Source: Sutterella megalosphaeroides (GTDB lineage Bacteria > Pseudomonadota > Gammaproteobacteria > Burkholderiales > Burkholderiaceae_F). Taken from it: a stretch of DNA of 64,000 nt. Numbering within the stretch: position 1 is the stretch's first letter; every line of letters starts with the position of its first letter. The position numbers and the translations under genes were made by a program. Below the pieces are notes generated by a model that saw only the letters and a list, made by a program, of their open reading frames with translations, did no database searches and was not told where the DNA came from. The stretch lies in the NCBI RefSeq assembly GCF_003609995.1, contig NZ_AP018786.1, positions 2,242,001 to 2,306,000 of the forward strand, written 5' to 3'. This document shows positions 53,309 to 61,301 of the stretch, one piece after another.

Positions 53309-54997
53309 TCAGAAGGCGGGGAGCATGAGGTATTCGGCCGCCGCGCCGAGCGCGAGGGCGGGTACGTAGGTGAGCGCTCCGACCAAGAGCACGACGCCGA
53401 CGAGAAGTCCGCAAAAGAGGATCCCGTACGTGGCGAGCGTCCCCGAGGAGGGCGGCACCGCACGCAGCCGGCTCAAAGAGCCCGCGAGCGCGAGCACCAC
53501 CGCGATGACGGCGAAGCGCCCGAACCACATCGCCAGACCGAGCCCGATGTTGTACCAGGGGGTGTTGGCATTGAGCCCCGCAAAGGCCGAGCCGTTGTTG
53601 TTCGCGGCGGACGCCCAGGCGTAGAGAATTTGGGAGAACCCGTGGGGGCCGGGGTTCGTGATCGAGCTCGTACCCGCATCGAATAGGACCGAGGCCGCAA
53701 CGCCCGCAAGCACGATGACGGGAGTGACGAGCATCCCGAGGGAGGCGAGCTTCATCGACGAGACACCGATCTTCTTTCCGACGTACTCGGGCGTGCGCCC
53801 CACCATGAGACCCGCCACGAAGACCGTGACGACGATGAAAATCATGATCCCGTAAAAGCCCGCACCGACCCCGCCGAAGACGACTTCTCCGAGCAGCATC
53901 AAAAGCGTCGGCACGAGCCCGGCCAAGGGCGAGAGCGAATCGTGCATGTTGTTGACCGCACCGCACGACGCGGACGTGGTCACAACCGAAAAGAGGGACG
54001 AGTGCGAAAGCGCAAAGCGCATTTCCTTCCCTTCGAGGTGCATTTGCGAGGCCGCAGCGCCGAAATTCGTCGCAAAGCTCCCCGCTTCGCTCTCAAACCA
54101 GGCAAAGACGAGCACCGCCGCGACGAACATCACGGCCATCGCGCCCCAGACGGTCCAGCCCTGACGGGTGTCGCGCACGAGGCACCCGAACGTGTAGCAA
54201 AGGCCAGCGGAAATGATGAAGATCGCGAGACATTCGCCGAAATTCGCGAGAGCCGTCGGGTTCTCAAAGGGATGCGCGGAATTCACGTTGAAAAAGCCCC
54301 CGCCGTTCGTGCCGAGAAGTTTGATCGCTTCCTGGCTCGCCACGGGCCCCGTGGAAGCAACCGCAGCGGGGTCGGTCCAAGAGCCGATCGTCGTTGCCGC
54401 GTTCCACGTCTGCACGACCCCTTCGCTCGCGAGAAAGAGGGCGAAGAGGACGCTCATCGGAAGAAGGAGCCACAAGTTGATGCGCACGACGTCAGCCCAG
54501 AAATTTCCGAGTTCGTGCGTTTCCGAGCGGGCGATGCCGCGCATCACGACGAAGGCAACCGCGATCCCGGTGGCGGCGGAGACGAAATTCTGCACCGTCA
54601 GACCGAGCATCTGAGAAAGGGGCGAGAGCGTGGTTTCACCGCCGTAGGACTGCCAGTTGGTGTTCGTCACGAAGGAAATCGCCGTATTGAAGGCCTGATC
54701 GGGCGCCATGCCCGCAAAGCCTTCCGGGTTGAGCGGCAGATACCCCTGCACGCGCAGAAGAAGGTACAAAGCCGCAACGCCGATCACGTTGAAGCTCACG
54801 AGCGACACGGCGTAGGTCGCCCAGGTCTGCTCGTGCGCGGGGTCGATGCGAAGAAAGCGCATCAACGCTGCGTCGACGCGTCGGACGCACGCGGGGGCAC
54901 GCCCCTCGGCCATCGGGAGCATCCAAAGGCCGACGGGCTTCGTAAGGAGTGCGAGCGTCAGAAGAAAAATCAAAAGAAGTTCGATCGTTGAAAACAT
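53309..54997 (-). CDS. kdpA: Potassium-transporting ATPase channel subunit
   Basis: A 562-residue membrane subunit with the potassium channel-like selectivity repeats. The start at 54997 (MFSTIELLLIFLLTL) has GAGG upstream; the frame extends to 55030. Selectivity regions include SFVTNTNWQSYGGETTLS, LGTNGGGFFNVNSAHPFENPT, TTSASCGAVNNMHDSLSPLAG and AWASAANNNGSAFAGL. About ten membrane helices. Complete. Confidence 0.98.
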   Translation of the reverse strand: MFSTIELLLIFLLTLALLTKPVGLWMLPMAEGRAPACVRRVDAALMRFLRIDPAHEQTWATYAVSLVSFNVIGVAALYLLLRVQGYLPLNPEGFAGMAPDQAFNTAISFVTNTNWQSYGGETTLSPLSQMLGLTVQNFVSAATGIAVAFVVMRGIARSETHELGNFWADVVRINLWLLLPMSVLFALFLASEGVVQTWNAATTIGSWTDPAAVASTGPVASQEAIKLLGTNGGGFFNVNSAHPFENPTALANFGECLAIFIISAGLCYTFGCLVRDTRQGWTVWGAMAVMFVAAVLVFAWFESEAGSFATNFGAAASQMHLEGKEMRFALSHSSLFSVVTTSASCGAVNNMHDSLSPLAGLVPTLLMLLGEVVFGGVGAGFYGIMIFIVVTVFVAGLMVGRTPEYVGKKIGVSSMKLASLGMLVTPVIVLAGVAASVLFDAGTSSITNPGPHGFSQILYAWASAANNNGSAFAGLNANTPWYNIGLGLAMWFGRFAVIAVVLALAGSLSRLRAVPPSSGTLATYGILFCGLLVGVVLLVGALTYVPALALGAAAEYLMLPAF

Positions 54998-55044
54998 GGT
55001 GAACCTCGTCGGGGTGCGAAAGGGACGCATCGCGTCCCGCGCCC

Positions 55045-55119
55045 TCAGGCGTCAAGGAGCGCCCGCAGGAGCCACACGAGCAAAAGCGCACACGCCAAGA
55101 GAAATAGCAGTTCGGTCAT
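55045..55119 (-). CDS. kdpF: KdpF, small stabilising subunit
   Basis: A 24-residue hydrophobic peptide (MTELLFLLACALLLVWLLRAL plus LDA) starting at ATG 55119, 47 bases before kdpA. Its size, single helix and position match KdpF, which sits between the pump subunits and stabilises the complex. GAGGTCCCCG lies just upstream. The peptide is too variable for alignment, so position is the main evidence. Confidence 0.8.
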   Translation of the reverse strand: MTELLFLLACALLLVWLLRALLDA

Positions 55120-55248
55120 CGGGGACCTCAAAACCCGCAAAGAAAAAAGGCGACGCTGCGGGAGGAGGCGTCGCTCGAAGGCGGGGTGCGGCAGGGCGCC
55201 GTTCGCCCCTCCGACCCCTCGGAGCACGCTCCGAACACTCGGGGATCC

Positions 55249-55350
55249 TCAACGGCCCCGGTTCGCGTGCATGAAAGACGTAAAAAATTTCAGGAGTCCG
55301 TAGGTTGCGGCGGCCGCAACGAGAACGCCCAGAACCACGGCTTCGGACAT
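55249..55350 (-). CDS. 33-residue membrane peptide at the head of the kdp operon
   Basis: Not normally part of kdp. The ATG at 55350 has a perfect GGAGG 4 bases upstream. The peptide starts MSEAVVLGVLVAAAATYGLL, forming one short membrane helix, then KFFTSFMHANRGR with a positive end that would sit in the cytoplasm. It ends 129 bases before kdpF. It may be a second KdpF-like subunit, a regulator of the pump, or a leader peptide whose translation affects the operon. Confidence in translation is good from the ribosome site; the function is unknown. Confidence 0.65.
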   Translation of the reverse strand: MSEAVVLGVLVAAAATYGLLKFFTSFMHANRGR

Positions 55351-55366
55351 GTTTCCTCCGTTGACT

Positions 55367-55410
55367 GGCTTTACGTACGGAACCCATTCTAGGAATCCGT
55401 CCGTAAAAGC
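55367..55410. promoter_or_regulatory. Inverted repeat flanking the probable kdp -10 element
   Basis: Arms TTTACGTACGGA (55370-55381) and TCCGTCCGTAAA (55396-55407), 11 of 12 paired and extended by GGCT/AGCC. On the minus strand the loop holds TAGAAT, a -10-like hexamer, with TTCGGC 17 bases upstream. The layout suggests an operator, possibly for KdpE, around the kdp promoter. A terminator for the preceding gene is less likely because no T tract follows. Confidence 0.5.
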
Positions 55411-55421
55411 CGAATAAAAAC

Positions 55422-56984
55422 TCATACGAGGCCGCGAGCGCTCAGGAATTCGCGCGCAACGTCCGCGGCGTTCTTCCCCTCGACGTCGACCGCGCGGTTC
55501 ATGCGGCGCATGTCTTCGTCGCTTACCGCCCCCGCCAGGAGCTCAAGCGCGTCGAGCACTTCGGGGCGCTGCGACTCGAGTTCGCCCCGCACGACGTAAA
55601 TCGCGTCGTAGGGCGGGAAAATGCGGTCCGCGTCCTTCAAAAGCACCGAGGGCGTTTTGGTGAGGAGCGCGTCCGTCGCGAAGCCGTCCACGACGTCGAC
55701 CTCGCCCGAGGCGAGCGCCTCGTAGCGAAGCGCAGAATCGAGGCCGCGCACTTCGGTAAAATCCGCCGAGCCGTAAAACGACTTCATTTTCGGAAGGCCG
55801 TCCTCGCGCTCGATGAAGTCGACCGTGGCGCCGAGCCGCAGGTGCGGCGCCGCACGCACAAGGTCCCGCACGGTCGTGAGACCGAGCGCTCGGGCCTTCT
55901 CCGCCGCAACCGCCATCACGTACGTATTGTTGAAGCCGAGGGGCTTCGTGACCGCCGCGCCGTACGAGCGGCGCATCCCGTCGACCACACGCCGGTAGAC
56001 CGTGTCGGGATCGGTCGTGTCGACGTTTTCCTTGAGGATGTTGGCAAGGGCCGTCCCCGTATAGACGGGCAGGATGTCGACGTCGCCCGACTCCAGAGCG
56101 GCCGTACCGAGACGAAGGCCGCCAAGGTTGAAGCGTCGTTCGACCGCCAGGCCCGTACGCGCTTCGATGAGTTGGGCGGCCAGATGACCGACGATCGTGC
56201 TCTCCGTGAAATTGAACGACCCGACGACGATGCGGGGCTCGGATGCGGCCGCCGCCGAACGCACCCCCTGAACGACCGGAACCGCGAGAAGCGCGGCCGC
56301 AACCGCCGCCAGAAGGAGCGCCTCGCACCGCCGGCGGGGGCGTTCCGCGTGTTTGGCCGGACGTGCGAGCGCTTCCATGCGCCCGAGCAGAAAATCGAGC
56401 CCGATCGCCGTGAGCGACGCGGGAATCGCCCCGAGAAGGACGAGTTCTGTGCTCTGCGAATTGAGCCCGACATTCACGAACCAGCCGAGACCGCCCGCGC
56501 CGGCAAAGGCGGCGATCGTCATCGTGCCGACGCTCGAGACGGCCGAGACGCGAACGCCCGACATGATGTAGGGAAAGGCGAGCGGCAGCGACACCCTGCG
56601 AAGGCGCTGCCACTCGCTCATGCCCATGCCGCGCGCGACCTCAAGGAGTTTCGGATCGACCCCTTGGAGTCCGGTGTACGTCCCCTTCAGAATCGGAAGG
56701 AGCGCGTAGACGATCACCATCAGCACCGCCGACGGCGCGCCGATCCCGACGACGGGAACGAAGAAGGCGAGAAGCGCGATGCTCGGAATCGATTGCAGCA
56801 CGTTCGCCGCGCCGAGCAGGACGCCCGCGAGCGCGCGCGAGCGCTGCATGCGGATGCCGAGCGGTATGCCGATCAGAAGCGACACGACGACCGCCGCCAT
56901 CGTCATCCCGAGGTGATCAAGGAAGAGGTCGCCGAGTTCCGCGCGGCGCTCGAGAAAGACTCGAATGAAAGCATCGAACATCAT
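55422..56984 (-). CDS. Osmoprotectant ABC transporter, permease fused to substrate-binding domain
   Basis: A 520-residue fusion. Residues 1-215 are an OpuBB-type permease with about six membrane helices and the coupling motif EVARGMGMSEWQRLRRVSLPLAFPYIMSGVR. After a helix near 222-245, residues 248-520 are a glycine-betaine/choline-type binding protein (IVVGSFNFTESTIVGHLAAQ, DILPVYTGTALANILKEN, GEVDVVDGFATDALL). This tethers the receptor to the outside of the membrane. The start overlaps the ATPase gene by 4 bases (ATGA). Substrates could be betaine, carnitine, choline or a low-molecular thiol, as in related systems. Confidence 0.92.
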   Translation of the reverse strand: MMFDAFIRVFLERRAELGDLFLDHLGMTMAAVVVSLLIGIPLGIRMQRSRALAGVLLGAANVLQSIPSIALLAFFVPVVGIGAPSAVLMVIVYALLPILKGTYTGLQGVDPKLLEVARGMGMSEWQRLRRVSLPLAFPYIMSGVRVSAVSSVGTMTIAAFAGAGGLGWFVNVGLNSQSTELVLLGAIPASLTAIGLDFLLGRMEALARPAKHAERPRRRCEALLLAAVAAALLAVPVVQGVRSAAAASEPRIVVGSFNFTESTIVGHLAAQLIEARTGLAVERRFNLGGLRLGTAALESGDVDILPVYTGTALANILKENVDTTDPDTVYRRVVDGMRRSYGAAVTKPLGFNNTYVMAVAAEKARALGLTTVRDLVRAAPHLRLGATVDFIEREDGLPKMKSFYGSADFTEVRGLDSALRYEALASGEVDVVDGFATDALLTKTPSVLLKDADRIFPPYDAIYVVRGELESQRPEVLDALELLAGAVSDEDMRRMNRAVDVEGKNAADVAREFLSARGLV

Positions 56985-58120
56985 GCGGCCTCCCCGCTCT
57001 GCGCGGCACCCTTCGGGAGGACGCTTCGCGACATCATCGCGAGGAAGGTCGCGTGTTCGATCGAACCGAGAAGCTTTTCATCCGCGTCGACGACCGCAAT
57101 CGGCGCGTCGCTCCGGTAGAGCTCCCGCTCGACCATGGCTTCGAACGTGGTCGAGCGTTCGACGACGGCTTCGACCGGTCGGACGGAGCGTGCGATCGAG
57201 GTCGGCAGGAAAAAGCGCGCCCGAAGGTCTTTTGCGGTGACGCGTCCGAGGAGTCGTTCCTCGTCGGAAACAACGAAGAGCGTTTCCGTTTCAAAGGCCT
57301 TCATCGTACGCAGCGCCTCGCGCACCGAGCGATCGGGGCGGATCGTCGGGCACTCGGCTGCCGTCAGTTCTTCGGCCCGGATGAGGTCGGGGTTCTGCCA
57401 GAGCTTCTCTTTCCCGATGAAGCGCCGAACGCCCGCCGTGGCCGGGTGCTTCAGAATCTCTTCGGGCGCGGCGTTTTGCACGATGCGACCGTTTTCGAGA
57501 ACGCAAATCCGATCGGCCATGCGAATCGCTTCGTCCATGTCGTGCGTGACGAAAAGCACCGTCTTGCCGAAGGCCTCCTTGAGCCGCACGACCGCGTCCT
57601 GCAGACTCGTACGCGTCACGGGGTCGAGCGCCGAGAACGGTTCGTCCATGAGCACGATCGGAGGCTCGGGCGCGAAGGCGCGTGCAATCCCCACGCGTTG
57701 ACGCTGCCCGCCCGAGAGTTCCGCGGGGTAGGCGTCGCGATGGATCGCGGGGTCGAGCCCCACGAGTTCGAGCATTTCGTCGATGCGACGCTCAAGCGCC
57801 TCGGTTTTGCCGGCAAGTTCGAGCGCGAGCCGGATGTTTTCCGACGCGCTCAGATGCGGAAAAAGCCCGCCCTCCTGCACGACATAGCCGATGAAGCCCG
57901 GAAGACGCGCGAGCGGAAACTCGGTGACGGGACGACCGTCGACGAGCACCTCGCCCGAATCGGGCGCATGGAGGCGGTTGACGAGTTTCAGAAGCGTGGT
58001 TTTGCCCGAGCCGCTCGCGCCGATCAGGGCGCAGAGTTCGCGGTCGGGTACGGTGAGGTCGATCCCGCGCAAAACGGGACGATCCCGATAGGCGAGCGTG
58101 ACATTGCGAAATTCGATCAT
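56981..58120 (-). CDS. Osmoprotectant ABC transporter ATP-binding protein with CBS domains
   Basis: A 379-residue ATPase starting at ATG 58120 (MIEFRNVTLAYRDRPVL); a longer frame to 58168 has no better site. Walker A GASGSGKTTLLKLV at about residue 35, signature LSGGQRQRVGIARAF near 132, Walker B PIVLMDEPFSALDP near 152, switch His in FVTHDMDEAIRMAD. The C-terminal 120 residues hold two CBS motifs, as in OpuA/ProV-like ATPases that gate transport by ionic strength. It is the first gene of the two-gene operon, and lies upstream of kdp on the same strand, forming an osmotic-stress block. Confidence 0.93.
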   Translation of the reverse strand: MIEFRNVTLAYRDRPVLRGIDLTVPDRELCALIGASGSGKTTLLKLVNRLHAPDSGEVLVDGRPVTEFPLARLPGFIGYVVQEGGLFPHLSASENIRLALELAGKTEALERRIDEMLELVGLDPAIHRDAYPAELSGGQRQRVGIARAFAPEPPIVLMDEPFSALDPVTRTSLQDAVVRLKEAFGKTVLFVTHDMDEAIRMADRICVLENGRIVQNAAPEEILKHPATAGVRRFIGKEKLWQNPDLIRAEELTAAECPTIRPDRSVREALRTMKAFETETLFVVSDEERLLGRVTAKDLRARFFLPTSIARSVRPVEAVVERSTTFEAMVERELYRSDAPIAVVDADEKLLGSIEHATFLAMMSRSVLPKGAAQSGEAA

Positions 58121-58226
58121 ATCGACGGAAATGAGGCCGATCCCGCGGCCTTGTTGCAATCCCGTCACTCTAGAGGTCGCGCCGTAAAAACCGTCTATGA
58201 ATGTGCGCCTTGGGCCTAAAAGCCGT

Positions 58227-58262
58227 ATAAAAAGCCCGCCTCGGCTTTCGCCGGGCGGGCTT
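58227..58262 (-). terminator. Terminator after ppiD
   Basis: Stem AAGCCCGCC / GGCGGGCTT, 13-base loop, followed on the minus strand by TTTTTAT. About 36 bases after the ppiD stop. Confidence 0.9.
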
Positions 58263-58297
58263 GGACGTGAAGCCGCGTCCGATTGTGGAAACGGGGC

Positions 58298-60199
58298 TTA
58301 CTCTTCGTTCGCCTGCGTTTCACCCTTCACGAACGCTTCGTTTTCGATGCGGGCGTTGAGCGTCGCCTTGAGCGCGTCGAGGTAGCCGATGCGGTCGGCT
58401 TCGCCGTAGATGCCGGCGAGTTCGCTCGTGAGGCTGCGGATCTGAGCTTCGGTCGGTTCGACGAGCTTCGAATCCTTCACATAGGCGATGATGTAGGCGC
58501 CCCCCTCGACCTGCGTACCGACGAAAGCGGGGAGCTTGTCGGCGGGGTAGGAGATTTCGGCGTCGATCAGCTCGACGGGCTGACCCTGCGTCTTCTGGCG
58601 CGAAACGCGCACGGGTTCGGCAAAGCCTTCGAGGCTCTTCGAAGCGCGCACTTCGGCGAGCTTCTTCTCGCCGTCCGCCTTCGCGAGTTCGCGGGCGCGT
58701 TCGAGCTTGAGCTTCTCGACGATCTGAGCCTTCACGTCTTCGTAGGGACGCACGGCCGTCGGGAAGTGTTCGAGCACGCGGGCGGAAACGAGCACGTTGG
58801 AGCGCACTTCGATCGCGCTCGTGTTGCGCTTTTCCTTGAGGCTTTCGTCGCCGAAGAGCGACTCGACGAGGTGCTCCGTGATGATCGGACGCAGTTCCGG
58901 ATCCGTCACGCCTTCGCGCGTCACGTTGTCGACCGTTTCGATCTTGAGGCCGAAGCGTTCGGCGGCGGGTTCGAGACTGTCGGGCTGTTCGTAGACGATG
59001 TTCGTGAACTCTTCGGCCTTTTCCGAGAATTCGCGGATCGCCATCTGTTCGACGTACTCGTGTTCGATCTCGCCCTTCACCTCTTCGAAGCTCTTGCCGT
59101 GCTCGGGACGGATGTCGGTGACGTAGATGATGTGGTAGCCGAATTCGGATTCGACCGGACCGACGATGTCACCCTTCTTGGCGGCATAGACGGCGTCTTC
59201 GAAGGGCTTGACCATCAGGCCGCGACCGAAGAAGGAGAGGTCGCCCCCGTCGTTGGCGCTGCCGGTGTCGGCGGAATTGGCCTTGGCGAGTTCGGCGAAC
59301 TTCGAGGGATCGGCCTTCGCTTCGGCAAGGAGCTTTTCGGCCGTCTTCAAGGCGGCCGCCTTGTCGTCGCCGAATTCGATCAGGATGTGGCTCGCTCGAC
59401 GTTCTTCGGGCACGACCCAGCGGTTCTTGTTCTGCTCGTAGTAAGCCTTGATCTCGTCGGGATTGGGCTTCTGGTCGCGGAAGTTTTCGGGCGAGAATTC
59501 GACGTACTGAATCTTCACGTGTTCGGGCGCCATGAATTCGTCGCGGTGCGCGTCGTAATAGGCCTTCGATTCTTCGTCCTTGACGACGAGGGTATCGAGG
59601 TAGTCGGTGGCGTTCACGATGAAGGTCTGCACTTCGCGCTCTTCGGTAAGCACGTTGTGGAGTTCGCGAACGAGCGCCTTCGGCACGGGATAGGTGCCCG
59701 CAACGCCCGAAAGGAGCACTTCTTTCGACAGGTCGCGGCGGATTTCGGCGACGAACTGCGCGTCGCTCTTACCCTGGCTCTGGAGGAACCGTTCGTAGAG
59801 TTCCGTGGAGAACTTGCCGTCGACCTGAAGGGCCGCGGCGTTCTTGATGAGGTTGACGGCATCGGCTTCGGAGACGTCGACGTACTCGGCCGCAACCGTC
59901 TGCGTCACGGCGGACTCGTCCATCAGAGCGCGCACGATCGCTTCACGCGCTTCGGGCGACTCGAGCATGTTGGCGCGGAAGTTTTCCCCGAGCTGCTGGC
60001 GGAAACGCTCGAGCTGCTCGCGCTTGGCGCGGTCGAAGTCCTCGGGCGTGATCGAGGCGTCGCCCACCTTGGCGATCGAGTTGTCGGCCTGAGTCATGCG
60101 GTTGTACGAGTAGATCCCCGTCACCACGAAACTCGGAATGATCAGCACCATGGCGATGAACATCAGCCAGCGCTTGTGATTGCGAAATGCCTGAAGCAT
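58298..60199 (-). CDS. ppiD: Peptidyl-prolyl isomerase D (membrane-anchored periplasmic chaperone)
   Basis: A 633-residue protein. One N-terminal membrane anchor (WLMFIAMVLIIPSFVVTGIYSY, residues 11-32) faces the rest to the periplasm. Residues 37-250 form the SurA-like chaperone part. A parvulin domain follows at about residues 265-362 (RRASHILIEFGDD, FAELAKANSADTGSANDGGDLSFFGRGLMV, GPVESEFGYHIIYV). A second chaperone-like region makes up the C-terminus. It helps outer-membrane and periplasmic proteins fold at the Sec exit. Normal length. It sits near lon, as in many proteobacteria, though hupB is not between them here. Confidence 0.95.
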   Translation of the reverse strand: MLQAFRNHKRWLMFIAMVLIIPSFVVTGIYSYNRMTQADNSIAKVGDASITPEDFDRAKREQLERFRQQLGENFRANMLESPEAREAIVRALMDESAVTQTVAAEYVDVSEADAVNLIKNAAALQVDGKFSTELYERFLQSQGKSDAQFVAEIRRDLSKEVLLSGVAGTYPVPKALVRELHNVLTEEREVQTFIVNATDYLDTLVVKDEESKAYYDAHRDEFMAPEHVKIQYVEFSPENFRDQKPNPDEIKAYYEQNKNRWVVPEERRASHILIEFGDDKAAALKTAEKLLAEAKADPSKFAELAKANSADTGSANDGGDLSFFGRGLMVKPFEDAVYAAKKGDIVGPVESEFGYHIIYVTDIRPEHGKSFEEVKGEIEHEYVEQMAIREFSEKAEEFTNIVYEQPDSLEPAAERFGLKIETVDNVTREGVTDPELRPIITEHLVESLFGDESLKEKRNTSAIEVRSNVLVSARVLEHFPTAVRPYEDVKAQIVEKLKLERARELAKADGEKKLAEVRASKSLEGFAEPVRVSRQKTQGQPVELIDAEISYPADKLPAFVGTQVEGGAYIIAYVKDSKLVEPTEAQIRSLTSELAGIYGEADRIGYLDALKATLNARIENEAFVKGETQANEE

Positions 60200-60291
60200 G
60201 AGTCACCCTATAGATCCCGTTTCGTCTCGCGAGGGCGAAACGGCGTCGATGATTGCGTTCTTTTTTTTCGGCCGTGCGCGTCGTACGGGCA

Positions 60292-60323
60292 AGAAAAAAG
60301 GCGAACCCTTCGGTTCGCCTTTC
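60292..60323 (-). terminator. Terminator of the tRNA cluster
   Basis: Arms AAAGGCGAACC / GGTTCGCCTTT with a 4-base CTTC-type loop, A-rich on the left so it gives a long T run on the minus strand. Directly after the last tRNA-Asp. Confidence 0.85.
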
Positions 60324-60336
60324 CTCAAGAATTCGT

Positions 60337-60413
60337 TGGCGGAGTGGACGGGACTCGAACCCGCGACCCCCGGCGTGACAGGCCGGTATTCTAACCAACT
60401 GAACTACCACTCC
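60337..60413 (-). tRNA. tRNA-Asp (anticodon GTC), copy 1
   Basis: 77 bases including encoded CCA. Acceptor GGAGTGG / CCACTCC, anticodon loop CCTGTCACG, and T loop GGTTCGAGTCC read on the minus strand. Identical in sequence to the two other copies. Upstream, a TAAAAT lies at a plausible -10 but without a good -35. Confidence 0.97.
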
Positions 60414-60521
60414 ACGCTGTGCGCGTTTGGCAGGCTTAAACCTAAGTTCGACATTTTAGCGAACTTTGCTCGATTTCGTGGATCCGTTTGTTCACAAGGG
60501 TTTCAAACCCTCGGAAGTAGT

Positions 60522-60598
60522 TGGCGGAGTGGACGGGACTCGAACCCGCGACCCCCGGCGTGACAGGCCGGTATTCTAACCAACTGAACTACCACTCC
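60522..60598 (-). tRNA. tRNA-Asp (anticodon GTC), copy 2
   Basis: Identical 77-base gene including CCA. It has its own promoter with perfect TTGACA and TATAAT hexamers (60633-60660). Confidence 0.97.
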
Positions 60599-60632
60599 AT
60601 TCCACTGAGCTTTGTTTCAGCCTAGAGGACGA

Positions 60633-60660
60633 ATTATACCGATTTCGAAAAGTTTGTCAA
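60633..60660 (-). promoter_or_regulatory. Consensus sigma-70 promoter of tRNA-Asp copy 2
   Basis: On the minus strand TTGACA (60655-60660), 16-base spacer, TATAAT (60633-60638). Both hexamers match the consensus fully. Transcription should begin around 60626, about 28 bases before the tRNA. Confidence 0.9.
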
Positions 60661-60738
60661 GTCGTCTCAACAACTTTTTTATTCGGTTCTCAAAGCAGCT
60701 CTCGTCCGGGAACGTCTTTGATGCTGTCTCGTTTCCGA

Positions 60739-60774
60739 GGCATATAAAAGCCGTTTAACGGGCTTTTATATGCC
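60739..60774. repeat. 14-bp perfect inverted repeat between tRNA-Asp genes
   Basis: Arms GGCATATAAAAGCC and GGCTTTTATATGCC with an 8-base loop. On the minus strand it lies after tRNA-Asp copy 3 and before the promoter of copy 2. It probably terminates or protects the end of the copy 3 transcript. Confidence 0.7.
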
Positions 60775-60799
60775 GACCCTTTCGGATCGACGGCGGCGT

Positions 60800-60876
60800 T
60801 GGCGGAGTGGACGGGACTCGAACCCGCGACCCCCGGCGTGACAGGCCGGTATTCTAACCAACTGAACTACCACTCC
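60800..60876 (-). tRNA. tRNA-Asp (anticodon GTC), copy 3
   Basis: Identical 77-base gene including CCA, first of the three in transcription order. Preceded by a perfect promoter at 60918-60945. Confidence 0.97.
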
Positions 60877-60917
60877 GCAGCACGTTTTCTTTGGCGTAAT
60901 CGCCGAAGAGAAGACGA

Positions 60918-60945
60918 ATTATACGGGAACTTCGGAGATTGTCAA
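60918..60945 (-). promoter_or_regulatory. Consensus sigma-70 promoter of tRNA-Asp copy 3
   Basis: TTGACA (60940-60945), 16-base spacer, TATAAT (60918-60923) on the minus strand. Same spacing and same bases after the -10 (TCGTC) as the promoter of copy 2, pointing to duplication of promoter and gene together. Confidence 0.9.
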
Positions 60946-60984
60946 GAGTCGTTGAAAATTTTTTTATCGTCTCCCGATCGATTG

Positions 60985-61060
60985 TGGTGGGCGCTGAGAG
61001 TCTCGAACTCCCGACCTTCGCCGTGTAAAGGCGTTGCTCTACCAACTGAGCTAAGCGCCC
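60985..61060 (-). tRNA. tRNA-Val (anticodon TAC)
   Basis: 76 bases including CCA. Acceptor GGGCGCT / AGCGCCC, D loop AGCTCAGTTGGTAGAGC, anticodon loop CTTTACACG, T loop GTTCGAGAC on the minus strand. Confidence 0.97.
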
Positions 61061-61132
61061 GTCTCCGACACCGATCGACTCGGAATCGTTCCGGTTCCGC
61101 GAGTCGGAGAAGTCCGAATCGCAGAGCGGGGA

Positions 61133-61162
61133 ACTTTACCATAACCCGATCGAATTTGCCAA
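61133..61162 (-). promoter_or_regulatory. Probable tRNA-Val promoter
   Basis: TTGGCA (61157-61162), 18-base spacer, TAAAGT (61133-61138) on the minus strand, between the lon terminator and the tRNA. Confidence 0.5.
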
Positions 61163-61172
61163 ACCCGACACT

Positions 61173-61211
61173 CGAAAAAAAATCGGAGCGGCCCCGAGGG
61201 GTCGCTCCGAT
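61173..61211 (-). terminator. Terminator after lon
   Basis: A 14-base arm ATCGGAGCGGCCCC pairs with GGGGTCGCTCCGAT at nearly all positions, followed on the minus strand by TTTTTTTTT. Confidence 0.93.
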
Positions 61212-61301
61212 GATTTCGACGCGGAATAGTTCGCTGCGGGACCGGTTCATCGAAGGGCCCTCGGGCCCTCAGGCCATCGGGCGAGGCGGTCCCCGCTGCC
61301 T

